Shown: piece after piece, positions 7,592 to 10,240 of the stretch
Layout of the letters: the number at the start of each line of letters is the position of its first letter
Position numbering within the stretch: position 1 is the stretch's first letter
Source: Candidatus Onthomorpha intestinigallinarum
Lineage (GTDB): Bacteria > Bacteroidota > Bacteroidia > Bacteroidales > P3
Direction of reading: 5' to 3'
DNA length: 10,240 nt
Assembly: GCA_019114015.1 (NCBI GenBank)
Contig: DXGG01000234.1
Span: 1-10,240, forward strand
Notes under the pieces: model-generated
What the model was told of the DNA's origin: nothing
Database searches by the model: none
What the model saw: the letters and a program-made list of their open reading frames with translations, nothing else
Program-made: the position numbers and the translations under genes

Positions 7592-8980
7592 CTATTCGCC
7601 TATTGTTTTTCCCATAATAATATTGACAGCTTTTTCAAGTGCAATATCTTTTCCTTGCAATACTTCCTGCAAATCGGGAATCGTTTCTATATCAGGAATA
7701 ATTCCTTTTCCGACAAAAGGTTCTGAACTGTATGGAAATAGAGGCCTTATTGTACAAATGCGAGCAACAGCTTCATGAGGTAGTTCAATTACTAGAGGGG
7801 CTCCGGTAGAACCGGCCGTTTCTTCTCCTATCAATATAGGTCGATTAGGCATTTCGTAAATATTTATAAGGAAATCTTCGCATGCAGAAAAACTATTGTT
7901 GTCAATTAATATGGCAACGGGACAACTCAAAGCCTTTATTTCTTTTGGCTTTGATACCAGCTCAGGAGGTTCATTTTTGTAAGCTTTGTACAAATAGAAA
8001 TCTTCATATTCTTTTCTATAATTACCCTGAGCACGTCCATAACCGGAGTTTATTCTAGTCTGAGCACCAAAAGAACGTATTGTATCAGCTTGTGTAAGGT
8101 ACATTTGCAGCCTCCATGTTACATCCGTTATCCCACCGGCATTTCCTCTTAAGTCTATAATTACGCCACGGCACTGATGTGCATTGATTTCCGCCATTGC
8201 CTTGTCTATATCATTGCATACTGATTCGGGGATGAAACGGCGGATATTCAGTAAGGCAATGTCATCCTTCCAAGTTAATGTTACCGCTTTGCTGGTACGG
8301 AATGAAAGCTCGTCTTTTGGTAACCATACATCATCGTCTCTGCGGATAGCTTCTCCATTGCGTATAATATCGAAAGTCTTCATTTTACCGTCCCTACATC
8401 TTGCTTTTCCACGTATGGAACTGCCCACCAAACCATTCAACAATATGCTTCCTGCTTGATTCAACTTATATTTTAATGTTGAGCCTGTGATGTGTGGCAA
8501 CACAAACTTTTCTACATACTGATCTGTGGGCAATCCGTCAATCTCAACAATTTCGGCTCCAAGCAAATCTGGATCTGAATAAGGGCAATCTTTTTTATAT
8601 TTAATGAAGTAATATTTCCCGCCAATATATTTTGTCCCGTAATTGGGGTAGTCTGTTTCCTCATAACCTGATTCTGGATAGTCGAATAGGCTGGTATGAG
8701 CGTCATTAAGACGATTCAAAAAACAATCAAGCTCTTTATAATACGCAATATCGTCCTTTGTGTTTATTACGCGTTTCATCGTTTCACGGTAAAGACTGTC
8801 CAAGTTGAAATCCAAATGGTCGATATTTACAAAATTATATTTTACTTCAGACCAAAGAAGACTTAATCCGTAGATTTTATCTTCCAAAGTGTTTACGGAT
8901 TTTATTCCGCTTTGTGATTGTGCTGAAATTTGTGCTATCATAAATAGCAGCAAATGAAACAAAGCTAATTTTTTCATCAT
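7592..8980 (-). CDS. Secreted S41-family serine peptidase (tricorn/CTP superfamily)
   Basis: From the ATG at 8980 this is a 462-residue protein with a signal peptide (MMKKLALFHLLLFMIAQISA, cut before QSQ), so it should act in the periplasm or outside. An N-terminal helical domain ends in LNDAHTSLF (about 91-99), whose H95 fits the catalytic histidine of tricorn-type S41 enzymes. A PDZ-like segment follows (GAEIVEIDGLP at 141-151). The peptidase core has GVIIDLRGNAGG (272-283), nucleophile region NNSFSACED with S365, and IGEETAGSTG (383-392). That last segment has glutamates where C-terminal processing proteases carry their catalytic lysine, which favours the S41B-like Ser/His/Glu arrangement. 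The substrate is unknown. ATG at 8977 is an equally plausible start. The frame stays open to 9037, but that would place the start upstream of the promoter. It is a single gene, convergent with the SMR gene; the 83-bp gap between them shows no clear terminator hairpin. Confidence 0.9.
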   Translation of the reverse strand: MMKKLALFHLLLFMIAQISAQSQSGIKSVNTLEDKIYGLSLLWSEVKYNFVNIDHLDFNLDSLYRETMKRVINTKDDIAYYKELDCFLNRLNDAHTSLFDYPESGYEETDYPNYGTKYIGGKYYFIKYKKDCPYSDPDLLGAEIVEIDGLPTDQYVEKFVLPHITGSTLKYKLNQAGSILLNGLVGSSIRGKARCRDGKMKTFDIIRNGEAIRRDDDVWLPKDELSFRTSKAVTLTWKDDIALLNIRRFIPESVCNDIDKAMAEINAHQCRGVIIDLRGNAGGITDVTWRLQMYLTQADTIRSFGAQTRINSGYGRAQGNYRKEYEDFYLYKAYKNEPPELVSKPKEIKALSCPVAILIDNNSFSACEDFLINIYEMPNRPILIGEETAGSTGAPLVIELPHEAVARICTIRPLFPYSSEPFVGKGIIPDIETIPDLQEVLQGKDIALEKAVNIIMGKTIGE

Positions 8981-8991
8981 TATATTTTTCG

Positions 8992-9025
8992 CAAAAATAC
9001 CATTTTCATTTAATGTAAAATCAAA
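8992..9025 (-). promoter_or_regulatory. Bacteroides-type promoter for the S41 peptidase gene
   Basis: On the minus strand, TTTG (9025-9022) and TATTTTTG (8999-8992) are separated by 22 nt. The -7 element fits TAnnTTTG exactly; the spacing is 1-2 nt longer than usual. Transcription would begin close to 8987, leaving a leader of only 5-10 nt before the ATG pair at 8980/8977. This argues against the upstream in-frame start at 9037. Confidence 0.6.
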
Positions 9026-9161
9026 CAGAAAGAGCAATTTTACGAAAGTTAATTTGAAAATCGAAAGACGTACTCCTTCTTTCTTCCAATGTATTTTGTC
9101 AGCTGTATTAGAAATTAGAGAGAATGTAAATTCATATTTATCTATGTTTTCAATGATTTTG

Positions 9162-9193
9162 TTTGTCTATCTTATACAATATTACTAAGTTTG
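9162..9193 (+). promoter_or_regulatory. Bacteroides-type promoter for the flavoprotein gene pair
   Basis: TTTG at 9162-9165, a 20-nt spacer, and TAAGTTTG at 9186-9193 match both elements and the spacing of the Bacteroides consensus. Transcription should start near 9198-9201, about 24 nt before the ATG at 9223. The in-frame TTG at 9163 overlaps the -33 box and so cannot be the start. The rest of the gap back to the S41 promoter is AT-rich, with no further structure that I can support. Confidence 0.7.
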
Positions 9194-9222
9194 TACCTTA
9201 TATAATATCTAAACAGTATATC

Positions 9223-9729
9223 ATGAATTTGATTATTAGTGACAGAGATATCAATATTGTAGAAAATCGCAATACAAAATATATTGACCTGTCTAAATTG
9301 AAAATAAACAATTGTATAGGTTGTTTCGGATGTTGGACGAAAACTCCTGGCAAATGCGTGATAAGAGATGATGCGGTTAAAGTATATCCTTATATTGCTA
9401 AAAGTGACAAAGTCTTGTATGTAAGTCGAGTAAAATATGGAGGATATGACTCTGTGTTTAAGACGATGGTAGAAAGAGCCATACCTGTACAACAAGCTTT
9501 TATAAGGATACACAACGGTGAAACACATCATTTGCAAAGAAATGTAAAGGAAAAAGATGCGACAATAATTGCTTATGGAAACATTTCCGATGGAGAAAAG
9601 AAAGTTTTTGAAAGCCTTATATCAAGAAATGCTCAAAATATGAATTTTAAATCTTATAAGATTCTTTTTATCGAGGATAATATGGTTGAGACTGAAGTAA
9701 AAAAAATATTGGAACAATGGGAAAAATAA
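9223..9729 (+). CDS. Flavodoxin-fold protein with CxxCxxC motif, lacking the N-terminal phosphate loop
   Basis: This 168-residue protein resembles the NAD(P)H-dependent FMN reductase/iron-sulfur flavoprotein superfamily. The clear signature is CIGCFGCWTKTPGKCVIRDD at residues 31-50, with C31, C34, C37 and C45; in relatives this segment follows the first helix of a flavodoxin domain. YGGY at 72-75 lies where relatives have the G-x-P-x-Y-x-G flavin loop, and GETHH at 99-103 looks like a further conserved site. The N-terminus (MNLIISDRDINIVENRN) is short and has no GSPR-type phosphate loop, so normal FMN binding is doubtful unless a partner supplies it. The start is set by the promoter upstream. 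The stop overlaps the next gene by 13 nt. The reaction is unknown: flavin-linked oxidoreductase at most. It could instead be a redox or metal-sensing partner of the next protein. Confidence 0.75.
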   Translation: MNLIISDRDINIVENRNTKYIDLSKLKINNCIGCFGCWTKTPGKCVIRDDAVKVYPYIAKSDKVLYVSRVKYGGYDSVFKTMVERAIPVQQAFIRIHNGETHHLQRNVKEKDATIIAYGNISDGEKKVFESLISRNAQNMNFKSYKILFIEDNMVETEVKKILEQWEK

Positions 9730-10240
9730 TGATATTGAACGGAAGTCCTAGGGCTCCCAAGTCTAATTCTAAACGATATGCCAAGATATTTGCCGATTAT
9801 ATGACAATGGAATGCGATTACGTGGAACTTACAAGCAAGAATCATTCGGATATATGTTCTAAGATAGGTGAATATACGGATGTGCTGATTGTTTTTCCGC
9901 TTTATGCAGACGCATTGCCGGTGGGCTTATTGGACTTTTTTAAAACATTGGAAGCTAATCCTCCTCTCGCGAGTAAACCGGTAATTTCAATATTTGTAAA
10001 TTGCGGCTTTCTTGAATACACTCAAAATGAAGTTGCGGTAATGATGATAAAGTTATTTTGCCAACAAAATAATTATAAGGTAGGGTCTATATTTATGCTT
10101 GGCAGCGGAGAGGCAATATTGGATACGCCATTCAGGTTCATGGTTACAATGGCGATAAAGAGATTAAGTAAATCTGTTGTAAACAAATCATACAAGGAAT
10201 TCCATTTGTCCATGCCTTTGACAAAGCGTCTTTTTATATT
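9717..10240 (+). CDS. NAD(P)H-dependent FMN reductase-like flavodoxin-fold protein (3' end outside window)
   Basis: The frame is open from 9717 to the right edge, 174 codons plus two bases, so the protein is partial. It begins MGKIMILNGSPRAPKSNSKR: a first beta strand followed by the phosphate loop GSPR at 9-12 and the serine-rich turn, as in FMN-binding NADPH-dependent reductases. FPLYADALP at 60-68 is the second flavin-contact loop, in the place of the usual G-x-P-x-Y. NCGF at 95-98 and GSGEAI at 129-134 are further conserved-looking sites. It has no CxxCxxC cluster. The start at 9717 gives a full first strand and a 13-nt overlap with the preceding gene. An ATG at 9729 (TAATG, stop and start sharing one base) is the alternative, losing four residues. 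The overlap implies coupled translation, hence probably a shared complex or pathway. Confidence 0.8.
   Translation, partial: MGKIMILNGSPRAPKSNSKRYAKIFADYMTMECDYVELTSKNHSDICSKIGEYTDVLIVFPLYADALPVGLLDFFKTLEANPPLASKPVISIFVNCGFLEYTQNEVAVMMIKLFCQQNNYKVGSIFMLGSGEAILDTPFRFMVTMAIKRLSKSVVNKSYKEFHLSMPLTKRLFI

Noticed and set aside
9026..9160. Possible small gene or RNA in the AT-rich gap before the flavoprotein pair
   Set aside because: No open frame with a credible start, no strong stem (only GAAAG/CTTTC with a long loop near 9060-9085) and no terminator-like run.

Overview
The window looks like a piece of a Bacteroidales (Bacteroidota) chromosome. Three things point there: AT-rich DNA; promoters of the Bacteroides type (a TAnnTTTG -7 element, with a TTTG -33 box where one is visible) rather than sigma70-type boxes; and a dcw cluster in the order mraZ-rsmH-ftsL-ftsI(with PASTA)-murE-mraY, with a short divergent FtsL. 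The genus cannot be named from this sequence.

Layout. (1) Positions 1-5858, minus strand: the 5' half of the division and cell wall (dcw) cluster. It runs mraZ, rsmH, ftsL-like, ftsI, murE and the first 152 codons of mraY, which leaves the window at its left edge. The genes are packed with gaps of 1-23 nt or overlaps of 8-23 nt and read as one operon. MurE carries DNPR, the signature for meso-diaminopimelate, so the peptidoglycan is predicted to be of the mDAP type. (2) Positions 5859-6090: a divergent intergenic region with a good promoter for the rightward gene and two nested inverted repeats. (3) Positions 6091-7508, plus strand: apbE, a membrane-anchored FAD:protein FMN transferase, followed 32 nt later by a SugE/Gdx-type small multidrug resistance transporter. 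(4) Positions 7592-8980, minus strand, convergent to region 3: a secreted S41-family serine peptidase with its own promoter. (5) Positions 9223-10240, plus strand: two overlapping genes for flavodoxin-fold proteins behind a textbook Bacteroides promoter. The first has a CxxCxxC cluster but no phosphate loop; the second has the GSPR phosphate loop and runs off the right edge.

Region 1 is canonical. In it, MraZ and RsmH head the operon, FtsL and FtsI act at the septum, and MurE and MraY supply the precursor and lipid I. The rest is accessory. The only candidate for a little-described system is the flavoprotein pair, whose members look complementary in sequence. I see no mobile element, CRISPR array, tRNA or rRNA, and no gene-free stretch over 300 bases; the longest, 8981-9222, holds two divergent promoters.

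Three gene starts differ from the longest open frame (apbE, the S41 peptidase and the first flavoprotein). In each case the longer frame would begin at or upstream of a well-matched promoter.
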